64,000 nucleotides of DNA from NCBI GenBank assembly GCA_963691655.1, contig OY829327.1, positions 55,874,079 through 55,938,078 of the forward strand, given 5' to 3'. Within the stretch, counting starts at the first letter, position 1, and the number at the start of each line of letters is the position of its first letter. Source of the stretch: Toxonevra muliebris. Taxonomy: Eukaryota > Arthropoda > Insecta > Diptera > Pallopteridae. A program made the position numbers and the translations under genes. The notes beneath the pieces are model-generated. The model worked only from the letters and a program-made list of their open reading frames with translations. It made no database searches and had not been told where the DNA came from. This document shows, one piece after another, positions 1 to 11,740 of the stretch.

Positions 1-664
1 TATGGGTGTTTTCTTCTCATAAAAAGCCCCTCCCCTCTCCGAAACAAATTCTTGGCTACGGCCTTATTAGGGTACGTATGTAACAGAATAATAAGAATGA
101 CCGAGCATAGTAGATATGTTATTAAAAGAGAAGGACAACAAAATACGAGTCATATCGTCGGGTGACAACCAGAAGAACCACGAATGCTGTTGTCTCGCGA
201 AAACACAAACTAAAATTTGAACTTTTTTAAAGTTGCTACATACATATATACAATAAGCGCTTTGTGAAAAGAAAAATTGCGATTACAAGTTCAAAAAATG
301 GGAGTTAAGTAGAATCAGGGTTTCGTAAACTACGATTCGCCAATTTAATATTATTTGTCATATTTAACGCAAAAGTGGATAGCGAGGTTGCGACATTTCC
401 ATGAACAGTCATGGCAACAGAATGATTTTGTCGATTATCACAAGTTTGTGGTAATAAATACCCCATAAAGATAAGATCGATTTGAATTTGATTTAAAATA
501 TAATTAAATTTAAGTTCATTTTATTATGTTACAAAAATGAGTCTCTTTTCACTTCAGCTACTTTAAGCGTTCTGTGTAGAAAGTTATTGTTTACTACAGT
601 AAGTGGCAACAAAAACGATTTATAGTTAGTGCAATTTAACTAATTAACAGTGTTGGAAAATGAA
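1..664. other. AT-rich non-coding DNA
   Basis: I see no open frame, RNA gene or repeat partner here. The segment ends at the left flank of the tandem array. Confidence 0.6.
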
Positions 665-675
665 AATTATAATTG
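665..675 (+). repeat. Left flanking direct repeat of array
   Basis: The 11-mer AATTATAATTG lies at the left edge of the array. The same 11 bases recur at 3426-3436, just beyond the inverted closing block. It could be a target-site duplication of a whole 2.75 kb insertion, or microhomology used in a rearrangement. The motif is low-complexity and itself nearly palindromic, so chance is possible. Confidence 0.5.
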
Positions 676-3422
676 AAGTTATATATAAACAGGTTAATGA
701 ACAAATGTAGTCATCACAACAACAATGTATATAGAGACGGGCAAATCAGACGGCCGTTTCGGAATCCGCCACAATTCCTCATCAGTGATCTTAGTGGTAG
801 TTCTTAATCTTTCAATATCCCATATAAGCTACTAATATTTGAAATCATAACCCAGAATTATGGATTTGATTCCAAATATCTTCACTGAATAGTGATATTG
901 AAAGAAACTACCACTACCGTTCTATACACTTATGTTGTTGTTTTTTTCCCATCGTAGCTAGTCTGCATAACAGTTCGTTATTTGAAAGTCTAGTACATGG
1001 GAGAGTGTGTGTGTGTGAGAAAATGATTCTAGGTGTCATTTTTTCTGAACGGTCCCCATTCGATCAGTTCATGATAGTTTTTTTTTTAGGAGACTATGAA
1101 AATTAAATCTAGAGGTTAATTTTTCAAAGTCATGACTTAAGTTCATGTTAATTTCGTTATTTGAAGTTATATATAAACAGGTTAATGAACAAATGTAGTC
1201 ATCACAACAACAATGTATATAGAGACGGGCAAATCAGACGGCCGTTTCGGAATCCGCCACAATTCCTCATCAGTGATCTTAGTGGTAGTTCTTAATCTTT
1301 CAATATCCCATATAAGCTACTAATATTTGAAATCATAACCCAGAATTATGGATTTGATTCCAAATATCTTCACTGAATAGTGATATTGAAAGAAACTACC
1401 ACTACCGTTCTATACACTTATGTTGTTGTTTTTTTCCCATCGTAGCTAGTCTGCATAACAGTTCGTTATTTGAAAGTCTAGTACATGGGAGAGTGTGTGT
1501 GTGTGAGAAAATGATTCTAGGTGTCATTTTTTCTGAACGGTCCCCATTCGATCAGTTCATGATAGTTTTTTTTTTTAGGAGACTATGAAAATTAAATCTA
1601 GAGGTTAATTTTTCAAAGTCATGACTTAAGTTCATGTTAATTTCGTTATTTGAAGTTATATATAAACAGGTTAATGAACAAATGTAGTCATCACAACAAC
1701 AATGTATATAGAGACGGGCAAATCAGACGGCCGTTTCGGAATCCGCCACAATTCCTCATCAGTGATCTTAGTGGTAGTTCTTAATCTTTCAATATCCCAT
1801 ATAAGCTACTAATATTTGAAATCATAACCCAGAATTATGGATTTGATTCCAAATATCTTCACTGAATAGTGATATTGAAAGAAACTACCACTACCGTTCT
1901 ATACACTTATGTTGTTGTTTTTTTCCCATCGTAGCTAGTCTGCATAACAGTTCGTTATTTGAAAGTCTAGTACATGGGAGAGTGTGTGTGTGTGAGAAAA
2001 TGATTCTAGGTGTCATTTTTTCTGAACGGTCCCCATTCGATCAGTTCATGATAGTTTTTTTTTAGGAGACTATGAAAATTAAATCTAGAGGTTAATTTTT
2101 CAAAGTCATGACTTAAGTTCATGTTAATTTCGTTATTTGAAGTTATATATAAACAGGTTAATGAACAAATGTAGTCATCACAACAACAATGTATATAGAG
2201 ACGGGCAAATCAGACGGCCGTTTCGGAATCCGCCACAATTCCTCATCAGTGATCTTAGTGGTAGTTCTTAATCTTTCAATATCCCATATAAGCTACTAAT
2301 ATTTGAAATCATAACCCAGAATTATGGATTTGATTCCAAATATCTTCACTGAATAGTGATATTGAAAGAAACTACCACTACCGTTCTATACACTTATGTT
2401 GTTGTTTTTTTCCCATCGTAGCTAGTCTGCATAACAGTTCGTTATTTGAAAGTCTAGTACATGGGAGAGTGTGTGTGTGTGAGAAAATGATTCTAGGTGT
2501 CATTTTTTCTGAACGGTCCCCATTCGATCAGTTCATGATAGTTTTTTTTTAGGAGACTATGAAAATTAAATCTAGAGGTTAATTTTTCAAAGTCATGACT
2601 TAAGTTCATGTTAATTTCGTTATTTGAAGTTATATATAAACAGGTTAATGAACAAATGTAGTCATCACAACAACAATGTATATAGAGACGGGCAAATCAG
2701 ACGGCCGTTTCGGAATCCGCCACAATTCCTCATCAGTGATCTTAGTGGTAGTTCTTAATCTTTCAATATCCCATATAAGCTACTAATATTTGAAATCATA
2801 ACCCAGAATTATGGATTTGATTCCAAATATCTTCACTGAATAGTGATATTGAAAGAAACTACCACTACCGTTCTATACACTTATGTTGTTGTTTTTTTCC
2901 CATCGTAGCTAGTCTGCATAACAGTTCGTTATTTGAAAGTCTAGTACATGGGAGAGTGTGTGTGTGTGAGAAAATGATTCTAGGTGTCATTTTTTCTGAA
3001 CGGTCCCCATTCGATCAGTTCATGATAGTTTTTTTTTAGGAGACTATGAAAATTAAATCTAGAGGTTAATTTTTCAAAGTCATGACTTAAGTTCATGTTA
3101 ATTTCGTTATTTGAAGTTATATATAAACAGGTTAATGAACAAATGTAGTCATCACAACAACAATGTATATAGAGACGGGCAAATCAGACGGCCGTTTCGG
3201 AATCCGCCACAATTCCTCATCAGTGATCTTAGTGGTAGTTCTTAATCTTTCAATATCCCATATAAGCTACTAATTTGCCCGTCTCTATATACATTGTTGT
3301 TGTGATGACTACATTTGTTCATTAACCTGTTTATATATAACTTCAAATAACGAAATTAACATGAACTTAAGTCATGACTTTGAAAAATTAACCTCTAGAT
3401 TTAATTTTCATAGTCTCCTAAA
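675..3422 (+). repeat. Homogeneous tandem array, 487-489 bp unit, 5.3 copies
   Basis: Unit starts (marked by GAAGTTATATATAAAC) fall at 675, 1163, 1652, 2139, 2626 and 3113, giving periods of 488, 489, 487, 487 and 487. The only difference I found by eye is the length of one T run (10, 11, 9, 9, 9), so the copies look very recently amplified or homogenised. The sixth unit stops at about 3274. Each unit contains an imperfect palindrome: in unit 1 the arms are about 718-738/792-819 and 894-916/925-950, where a CAACAACA..TGTATA stretch and TAGTGGTAGTT..CTTTCAATATC return in reverse complement. That resembles a decayed fold-back MITE core. A diverged single copy at 9430-10130 shows that the unit comes from a dispersed repeat. 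There are no spacers and no coding frame. Confidence 0.95.
3275..3422 (-). repeat. Inverted partial unit closing the tandem array
   Basis: Directly after TAAGCTACTAAT (ending at 3274) the sequence becomes the reverse complement of the unit. It runs from GGGCAAA back through the unit boundary to AGGAGACTATG. About 148 bp is therefore inverted relative to the array, giving a head-to-head end. The inverted block matches the array units by eye, so it is as young as the array. Confidence 0.92.
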
Positions 3423-3425
3423 AAA

Positions 3426-3436
3426 AATTATAATTG
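3426..3436 (+). repeat. Right flanking direct repeat of array
   Basis: This second AATTATAATTG matches 665-675 exactly and follows the inverted closing block after a short A run. Confidence 0.5.
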
Positions 3437-6069
3437 TCATTAATATTCCTTATAAATGAACTTTTCAGCACAAACCCATCTTTGTCTTATATCACTCACA
3501 AATAACCCAACGGCTTCAGTACTTTTGGGAGTTTGTTTTACAATTTAAAAAGCTTACGAATGAACCGAATGACAGAAAATTGAAAAATTTCGCTACTACT
3601 TAAATTTACTAAAAATCAAATTAAATCAACTTCAAAATATTATATATATGTATAACTAGCAATCTTTCCACTTTACCAATACACTCATCTTCGAAAGATA
3701 ATCAAAAGTAGATAATGTAGTTGCTTTATATAGTACCTTTAAAACTTAAGTGTTAAGCGTATATAGAAATATTAAGTGAATATCTTATCTGAACTGTACA
3801 GTATCTAAGAATATATGTATATGATAGCGTTAGCAAATGAACGTCAAAAAAGAAAACAACCCCATTTTTTAAGCAATAATAAAGTACAATACACAATACT
3901 TTTTTTTTTTAAATTAGTAATAAAAATTAAATTTTTAAAAATTATTACGAGTACTCATATATGATTGCGTATGTGAGAGTATCCAAATACTCTACAATTT
4001 AATTAATAATGTGAAGTGCAGTGTACTTAATTCTTTGTTCTTTATGTTGAAATTGTTTGGGGTGAGAAGCCGGATTCTTATTAAAATTTGACAGCCTGCA
4101 TATTTCGTCCACATTAAATTTTGTGATTTATTTGTAAACATTTTGATTGCTAGAACAATATTTAATGAAATTCAATTATTATTCTTTGATTAACAAATTG
4201 GAAGTAAATCTGAAATTTTAATAAAAAAAATTATTGTAGCTGAATGCCACTATAATATTTGTGGATATTCTAATCCTCAATTATTGTAAATTTTTGTTGA
4301 AGAAAATAGAAATCTTCCATTTTTTAATTGTATTTGCTACAGATAAATTTCGCCTGGCAGGCCCGAGACAGTTAGCTTTGCTGTTTTGGCGGTGCCATAG
4401 ATTTCTGTTTTTATGTCAATTGCTCAAAAGATAAATATTTTTAAAAGATTTCTCAAAAAAATTAATTATTTGTTTTCTTTTCTAAATATCTGCGTTTTAC
4501 AAATTGCTAAATTTTGTTGAAAATTTTAATTTATATTGTGTTCTTTTGTCCATAAAGTACTAGAATATTAAGTAATATTTAGTGACCAAATACACCAGAG
4601 AACTCATTTAGTGGATACATAAAATAAATAAATAAACAAGTGGTTGAAGTGTGCACGCATTGTTTGTGTATGTGTATGGTAAAATCAGATGTTCTCCGTC
4701 AGCCTTCTGAACGTTTCTAATAATAGTTTCATTAAAATTAGCACTTGATATTTTTAAATTCTTGCTACATGTGACATTATGAATAACAATTTAATTAATA
4801 GAAGCACCAGTATTTATTGTTGTTTATAATGTTAAATAAAAAATATGCTTCGAAAAAGATCAAAAGTCGAACTGAATCGAATTCTTTAGAATGAATTACA
4901 ATGGAGAACTGTAGCGCGCTAAGTCAAATACAGCTTTACAAAGAAAGAAAGAAAAAAAAAAACAACAACAAAACCACATGTTATCAGAAGAAAAGAAAAA
5001 AAAACTTCATATGAGTTTTGTAAAAGCAACAACAACATAGCTACTAAAAAAAACTATTATTTTTATATATAAAAGAATAAAGTATTCTCTCACTTGGAGT
5101 ACTTAAAAATTAACTATTAGGAGGGAAAAATGAATTCATACTATATGAAGCAGTTTTATTTTATTATGAATATTTATGAATGTGTTTGTGTGTATGTGTG
5201 ATTATTCGTTTTTTTTTTGTATGCTATTGTAAATTTCATCACGTTCATTTGCACTCACTCAATTGAAAAAATTAAAAATATATATATAACTACGAGTATA
5301 TATTAATGGCAACGAATATTTAAACACACTTTAATGATGAAGAGTAAAAAGAAGCAAACAATGACAATACGACGGTGTACGGGTGTGTTCACGAGTACAA
5401 ATGACACTCTATTCAAATACGAAAATCAAATTCGACTAAAACCAAAATTGTACACAATTAAAAAACCGTAAAATATTTTTTTCTGTTCGAAAAATAATAA
5501 TAAAAAAAAAATCAAAATAAATAAAAAAACGACGCATTTACACAAGTGACGACGACGTTGCATATAAGAGCAACAATATGCATAAGTATGTACTTACACA
5601 GTAATCCCCAGTTAAGTGTGCCACTTAAAGAATTGATTGCATGATAACTTTACTAGAAAATCATTAAAATCACTATTATTTTATTCCAACTAAAGAAATA
5701 ATTAATAGGTATATATAATTTCATTAAAGTCAACGTGAATGCCTTACATAGACCATATGGCTCCATAATGTCAATATTGTGTATAAGAAGTTAAAGAGAA
5801 ATTCGAAAAGAACTAGCTAATAAATGAACCCGATAATTTGCAGGTTAGTTTCTTTGAGCATGGTAATATACATAGATAGTTGATTGAAATGTCTTTTTTC
5901 ACTATCAGCCCTATTATAAATATTCACGAATGAAATCCGTGGGCAAAGTTGTTTGTTTTTTCCTTCTTTTTCTATAGGAATACATTGAAAAGAAACAAAT
6001 TTTTCCTGGGATTTAATTTTGGGAATATTTAGAAGAGGGCTGTATGTCAAAATCAATCAAACTTCGCAA
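3437..6069. other. AT-rich non-coding DNA
   Basis: No convincing coding frame. The stretch holds A and T runs, short CAA runs near 4960-5035 and TACATA-like simple sequence. The 79-codon frame at 5817-6056 has no recognisable motif. Confidence 0.6.
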
Positions 6070-6150
6070 GATGTTGGAAACTTCATATAGAAAATTCTCT
6101 ATTTTTCTCTCTCTGCCATTGAATATGACATAGTGAAAACCAGACATAAA
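6070..6150 (+). repeat. Dispersed repeat, copy A (CTCTCTGCCATTGA family)
   Basis: The stretch TTCATATAG..TTCTCT..CTCTCTCTGCCATTGA..GACATAGTGAAAACCAG is repeated, with small indels, at about 25020-25085. The pair is too short and diverged to classify. It is probably part of an old transposable element or transcribed repeat. Confidence 0.6.
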
Positions 6151-6279
6151 CATGCCATAACTTACAATATGGTAAAAATTTGTAAGAACAATTTACAACA
6201 AATGAAAAGATACCACATATATATATATATATATATTTCTACCGAAACCTTACATCTTGACGCAGGAGACCTCTACCTT

Positions 6280-7080
6280 CATAAGAAAGGCGATGTCTAT
6301 ACTGATTGGTCCAAAATTGAAGATTTTGTAGATACGCTGCCTTCTTGTACTTATCTCTCTTTTTCAAGCAGCAATTTTAAATTGTTTCAAATTCACCCAA
6401 AGCCTCAGAGCTAAAAATAATCTTCAACTCTGCTGGGTCCTAGGATATTCTAGAAAATTTTGAAATGACGTGACGAACGAACCAACGAAAATGGACACAT
6501 GCGTGAAGGCAGATCCCTTTAGCATCGCACCATCTCTTAGCTGCCATTACTTAGATTTTGATAAATGGCATCTTCAAATGGCAATTTTATTATTTTACAT
6601 TAGTGTATTACTGTAATTAATACTTTTTATCTCTTAAGCAGGACGCCTTTGAAGTAGGGAACTATCGAATAAATTTAGGTGTGATTAGATGTATGTTGGC
6701 ATTTTCAATGTAACATGGTCCTCCTAAGATTTGTAGAAGAATTTTGAATCGTTCCCCAGAATTTAATATCATACATCCATATGAGTTTAATGACATATAT
6801 TCTTTAAATAAATAGCAAAAATGATTCCATTATTATGATTCCAAAACAGAATTTCAATTTCATTCTCCCGTGAGGAATACAGTTAGCGTCTTTACTGAGT
6901 ATTGTTTTTGAAACATCACACAAAAAAAAAAAAAAAATAAAAATTGGTCTGCTAGAAACGACCTATGCAGTATTTGTAGTGGCTCTGATATGAAAGAAAC
7001 TTTGGAATATACTCTTTGTCACTGAACAAATCTAGCAAGGATTAGGTTAAAGATGCTAAGGAGGGCATTCCTTCTTATGC
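6280..7080 (+). pseudogene. Relic of RNase H and C-terminal zinc finger of a non-LTR retrotransposon
   Basis: Three pieces of the 3' end of an ORF2 can be read in different frames. At 6298-6315 VYTDWSK resembles the RNase H start (normally YTDGSK). At about 6423-6560 LQLCWVLGYSRKF, then ADPFSIAPSLSCH, resembles the WVPGH block and the following region. At about 6962-7075 LCSICSGSDMKETLEYTLCH, a stop, then TNLARIRLKMLRRAFL resembles the terminal CxxC..H..C knuckle. The same domains in the same order occur in the better preserved element at 61140-63490. Stops and frameshifts are numerous, so it is dead. The order of pieces fits the family and no single piece would be convincing alone. Confidence 0.7.
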
Positions 7081-9158
7081 TTAATGATATTACTATCATT
7101 TACTAACGCTACTTTCAAAATGGAAACTATGAACTTTGCTGAATTTTGTGAGGTATTCGCCACCACTTTTATATAAACTAACATAGTTGAAAATGCTTTA
7201 TTCACTTTGAATTTGCTTCCATTTGGGTGTGAATCTGCGATATTGTATACTGATGACTCTGAATAAAGGAATTCCGTGTTTTCATATAAATGACTGATCA
7301 AATTTTATCCACTTTCAGGGTATTCAAAAAGTTCCTCTTGATCTTAAATTGCATTCTATAAAAAATAATCAAAATTTGTAATTGTTATTATATTAGAAAT
7401 GTTAGCCAACTTAAACGAGCGGTAACTCATTCTCAAGAATGTGATTTATTTTTTTAATGCTTATATCAAGAAAGCGAATGTTATTGACTCAAATCTTTTT
7501 ACATTTGTAAATAAATATAAAATATTCAGAGAATTAACTGTGCTTAGATTTCAATAGAGAGAACGCAATTAAGCAACTGTTAGTTAATCGGGGATTACTG
7601 TATATGCTGATATATGCATGAATATGTACGAGTGTGTAAACGACTTACTACATATTTGTGTCTCTTTTTCTCTAAAGGCAATTGTGTATACAATGAGAAT
7701 ATATGATTGTGTATGTATTTGTGAGCGAATGAGACTATGTATGTAGAGTAGCTCACGTTATCACTTTAAAAAAGAAACGAACAAAGCTGTAAAGTTCACA
7801 ACTCTGTGTTAAGGCTGGAACAAAAAGCCAAGAACCCATAGTGTTGAGAAGCTACAATGTAGACAAATTTTGTACTACGCCACTGAAGAAAATATTAAAA
7901 TCCCAACTTGGAAAGTTTCTTTAACTTGGGACTTCAGGTATTCTGAGGAAGACTATAAAAATCAAAGTCCTCATGATATAAAGTCTGAACTATGAAACCG
8001 AAGAGAGTAATGCATCATTTGCATTGCAGACATTCTCTCTTTCTCTCTGTCTCTCTTCCACCGAGTATATTACTCTCTTCGAAATTTATATTATGAGCAC
8101 CCTTATCAGTAAATAGTTTTATGTTGTACCCGTCGTTATTGTTTTTTAGTTACTTTAACTGATAAGGAATGAAAAAGTTCAGTAGCTATTTTTGTTTTTA
8201 TTCCGGCTGTGGTTATTACTGGAAACCATTGAAATGTTTTGTGAAATTACAAAAATTTAGTTTATTTTAAGAAACTCTTAGTTTTTTTTTTTTCTCAACC
8301 GCCTTTTACTGACATTCGAAATATGTATGAGTACATCAAAAAAGAAATATTAATTTTCAACTGATAAGGAAATACAAATACACACACACACATGAATAAA
8401 ATGTATGATTTATGGTATTCTTTCCAGTGACAATATTCTAAAGTTGGCATTAAATAGTGGAGAAGGCAAGGCAGGGACATCCTCAGTGGACCTCGGTTCG
8501 AACGTTGCGAGAGCTTGTATTTGACAGTCACGTTCAAACTCGATTAATAAATTTGTAATAGTGTTCTTTATATAATAATAAAATTCCAAAACATAAAAAG
8601 AAGCAAATCTTTTATTTCTTCTTTGTAGATATGAAGTTGACCTGCGTTCCCTCCACTTTTTCACGTCGCTAGATTCATTCTTACTTTTGTTCTTTTTCCA
8701 AAAACGTGTAAGCGCATATTTTCATTGTTGTTACATTTATTTTTTTCGTCTTGAATATTTTTTGAAAAATATGAATATGTTCTTCATTCTCATTAATCTT
8801 GAATACATTTTTTATATGTTCCTCTTCATAGTTGCGTGTCTTTAAATCTAACTATTTAGGTATTTAGTGTCAACTACATACTCGTATATTTGAAGTCATT
8901 GTTCTCCACATAAACAAATTATTTCCCTTCCTCCCTAATGCTCTAAAGCTTATACTACTGAAGCAGGTACATAGATAGGGTAAGGAAACTATCGAGAGCG
9001 CTTAGACATTGGAATGGAATGAAATGATTGAGTGAGTGAATGAACGAATGCATTTATAACTTATTTATGACTTTATTTTCAGCCGGAGTATGTTTACTAT
9101 TTTTGCCATTGTTTCGAATATTTCCATTTCTGTTTACCGACTGTAGTTGAAAATGGAG
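7081..9158. other. Non-coding DNA
   Basis: No coding frame supported by motifs. A CT microsatellite lies near 8030-8060 and a CA run near 8380. The overlapping antisense frames at 8295-8664 look like chance openings. Confidence 0.55.
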
Positions 9159-9383
9159 TATATATCGCTGCCTTAATTTGCTAAAGCCCTAACACGCATT
9201 TTTCAAATTTACTGCATCAAGAATTTGTAATTTGAACTAAAAGAAAATGTCGTAAGTTTTCGGTGTAGGTCTGTAAAATTTTCGGTACAGATGAAAGTGA
9301 ACACACTTTATCATAATCCATCAAAAACTCGATATTGAAAAATTTGATGTTAAGGCCTTAGCAAATTAAGGCAGCGATATGTA
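9159..9383. mobile_element. MITE, short copy (TIR TAYATATCGCTGCCTTAATT)
   Basis: The left end TATATATCGCTGCCTTAATT is repeated in reverse complement at the right end, ...AAATTAAGGCAGCGATATGTA, giving inverted ends of about 28 bp. The element is 225 bp and non-coding. A second copy with the same ends and interior lies at 33403-33699. Ends preceded and followed by TA would suit a Tc1/mariner-type target duplication, but TA is also inside the palindrome, so the exact ends are uncertain. Confidence 0.85.
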
Positions 9384-9429
9384 AATATTAATGGCAAGGT
9401 ATGAGGCAGTCATAAATAATATATGGTAT

Positions 9430-10130
9430 AGCAGGATTAATGAACGTTTTGAAGTCAGAACAACAACAGTGTACATAGAGACAGGGAAATTAGACAGCCG
9501 TTTGGGAATCCGCCATGATTCCGGATCAGTTATCTTAGTTTTTCAACATCCTATACACCGTTTGGAACTTGATTTTTCAACAACATATAGAAGTCACTAA
9601 TATTTGAAATCGTAAACCAGAATAATAAGGGTTTGATTGCTTGGGACTTGAGAAGCATCTCAACAATGAGCGCCACCTCACGACCACACAAACAGAACAG
9701 TTCGATCTCAATGACTACAAAGTGGCACTGAAGGACGTTCACGAAGAAGAAGTAACCAAAGTAATAAACAAGAGACATCCGAATACTGTTTTGGGATGCC
9801 GCCCACCCATCATTTCCGACAGCGAGAAGCAGCCACCGCGGGACACAAGATTCACTCTACCCAGATATCTTTTCAAATATCCAGTCAATCCCACCGTCTT
9901 GACACCACTATCACTATGGAAACAATCTTTAGATGTAGCTCGATTCCTGAGCCTAGACCTAACTGGAGAACCCTCATGACAATGCTGCACATTCATTTTA
10001 TCGAAGGTTGGTTTTGATTTTAATTATCTTAACTAAATAGAGATGTTGAAAGAAACTACCACTACGGTTCTATATACTTATTTGTTAATGTATTTTTCTC
10101 ATAGTTGCACAAATAGCGCGTCCACATAAA
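9430..10130 (+). repeat. Solitary diverged copy of the 487-bp array unit, interrupted
   Basis: From TTAATGAAC through GAACAACAACAGTG, AGACAGCCGTTTGGGAATCC and CTAATATTTGAAATCGTAAACC this follows the array unit with scattered substitutions. After the 371 bp insertion at 9639-10009 it resumes with GATGTTGAAAGAAACTACC and TCTATATACTTAT, again matching the unit and its internal palindrome. It is much more diverged than the array copies are from one another. It is therefore an older dispersed member of the family that seeded the array. Confidence 0.88.
9639..10009 (+). mobile_element. Fragment of a Jockey-clade-like non-LTR retrotransposon (C-terminal ORF2)
   Basis: The frame reads LGCRPPIISDSEKQPPRDTR and later NPTVLTPLSLWKQSLDVARF, ending at a TGA at 9976-9978. 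A proline/arginine block before TTLAQLRSG-like sequence, and a terminal LTPLDLWxxPxxVAxFL block, are typical of Jockey/CR1-type ORF2 carboxy ends. The middle portion, including the Cys/His knuckle, is missing, so the copy is both 5'-truncated and internally deleted. It sits inside the solitary array-unit copy, flanked by GGTTTGATT (9630-9638) and GGTTTTGATT (10010-10019), a likely target-site duplication. Confidence 0.75.
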
Positions 10131-10594
10131 AGAGCAATGATTTCATTACTCCAAAAGAAGCAATAAACGAGAAACTCCAATACAGTAATGAAATTTTTGG
10201 CTTTCACTAACCCAATTTCATAATTTTAAATAAATAAAAGAAGACAGTCTGATTGAGTCATTCAAATTTGTATATCTTACTCTTTCTTGTCTAGTTAACT
10301 TTTTAGGGTTAGGTAGGATAAAAACTGTCCCAACTTTTACTTTTACTTTTTTTATGCATAGTGAGATATATTTAAACCCATCTCGAAAAGTTGAAATTAC
10401 TTATAGTAATACAGTTCAATATTTTAACTACAGTTTCTCATTCAGTTGGCAATGTTATAATCCATTTTTTGGTTCTGTGCAACTCGGGTTTTTATTTTCT
10501 TTGAAATCGTGTGCCTCAAAGAGATAAAAAACAGTAACTACTGCTGGAAATATTGCAAGAGTAAAAGAAACAAAATCCACTGAAAATAAATTTG
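10131..10594. other. Non-coding DNA
   Basis: AT-rich sequence. I see no coding frame or repeat partner. Confidence 0.5.
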
Positions 10595-10672
10595 CTAATG
10601 TGGCTCAGTTGGTAACCGAGTTGCTTAACATTCACGATGAGGACTTTCGGACACAGGTTCTAACCTGGAAAA
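10595..10672 (+). other. tRNA-like / tRNA-derived SINE-like relic
   Basis: TGGCTCAGTTGG at 10601-10612 matches the polymerase III A-box consensus TRGYNNARNNGG. GGTTCTAACCT at 10656-10666 is a weakened B box. The 55 bp between box starts would suit a tRNA with a long variable arm, and CTC..GAG near 10605-10620 could form a D stem. The acceptor stem does not pair, so it is not an intact tRNA. A tRNA-derived SINE head or tRNA pseudogene is the best reading. Confidence 0.35.
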
Positions 10673-11431
10673 ACTTTGCCAAAAATGTAACTCAATAGAA
10701 GATCAAGGAAAAATAATTGAACGATAAAACGATAATAATAAATAAAAAAATGCGTGCTTACTGGTGTTTTAGATAACTAGTCTATGGCGTCATAAATTTT
10801 GGCAGCAACTATTTTGGTGTTTTTTTTTTCTACGAGATGTAAGTGAGCTCATGCTCGTAATCGTGCCCTCCTTTATTACTCCCTTTGGAGGGTAAAACGA
10901 GTACTCCATGCCCTAGGACATGCAATGTTAAAAAGGAGTGTAAAATGCAAGAACTCTGGAGCAATAGGAAGTAATCCATTTCTTCGCTTTGGAGCGCTCG
11001 ATTATTACTCCTACGATCATCCTAAGTTCAATTGAGATATTGCTACAAAGCTTTGCTCTAGTGATATGTACTCTCTTGATATAAGTTAAATTGAAGGAGT
11101 AAGCGTGGCACTCACCAAGCAAATGAAGTAACGAAAACGAAATTTTGGGCAGAGATGCATGTTTCCAATATAAAGCTATGCTGAATAAAAGTGTCACTTT
11201 GTGGGTTTGCCACCTCCCATACAAAATATTCTGAATTGGGTAAAATACGGTACCCATCAAGGAAGTGGAAATGGTATATTTCATGCAATTCAATCATGAA
11301 AATTTCTACAGCTCAAGTCTTACGGGATTGGTTTTTTTATTATCTGGATTACTTTCCAATATAATACTCTTGGGTTTGAGAAACCGTCACCAGAGGGTCC
11401 CTTCAATGTGACAATTTTATCGACACATTGA
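10673..11431. other. Non-coding DNA
   Basis: No supported gene. A small GGAGGG hairpin (CCCTCC..GGAGGG) lies near 10865-10893. The antisense frames at 10928-11297 carry no recognisable motif. Confidence 0.5.
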
Positions 11432-11740
11432 GTGCGTTTCGCGGGTGCAAAATCAGAAAAGCTATTTTCAAAGTGTGCTAGAAACGCGTCGTTGAGTGTT
11501 TCTGATCAGCAAAGCGGAGGCTATTTTTGAACACAGTTGAAAAACTCGACACAAGCTCAAAATCATCCATAATTATATTTTTAGAAGGAAATGAAAACAT
11601 TTCACAAACTAGAATTTAAAAATTTTCAAAAATTTTAGAACATATGCATCATGCCGTTTCTAAGACGCAAACACTGATTACTGATTTTTGATTAATTACA
11701 TCGAAATCATCTTTTCTGATTTTGCACCCGCGAAACGCAC
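11432..11740. mobile_element. MITE with perfect 30-bp terminal inverted repeats
   Basis: Positions 11432-11461 (GTGCGTTTCGCGGGTGCAAA and the next ten bases) are repeated exactly in reverse complement at 11711-11740. The 309 bp element has no coding capacity. Inside the ends a GAAACGCGTC-type motif recurs imperfectly. I cannot find a clear target duplication, so the superfamily is undetermined. Perfect 30 bp ends suggest a fairly young insertion. Confidence 0.88.

Noticed and set aside
675..3422. CRISPR-like array
   Set aside because: The repeat is contiguous with no unique spacers, the unit is 487 bp, and the DNA is clearly from a fly.
10595..10672. Functional tRNA gene
   Set aside because: Both boxes are visible, but the acceptor stem does not pair and the B box is mutated; kept only as a SINE-like relic.
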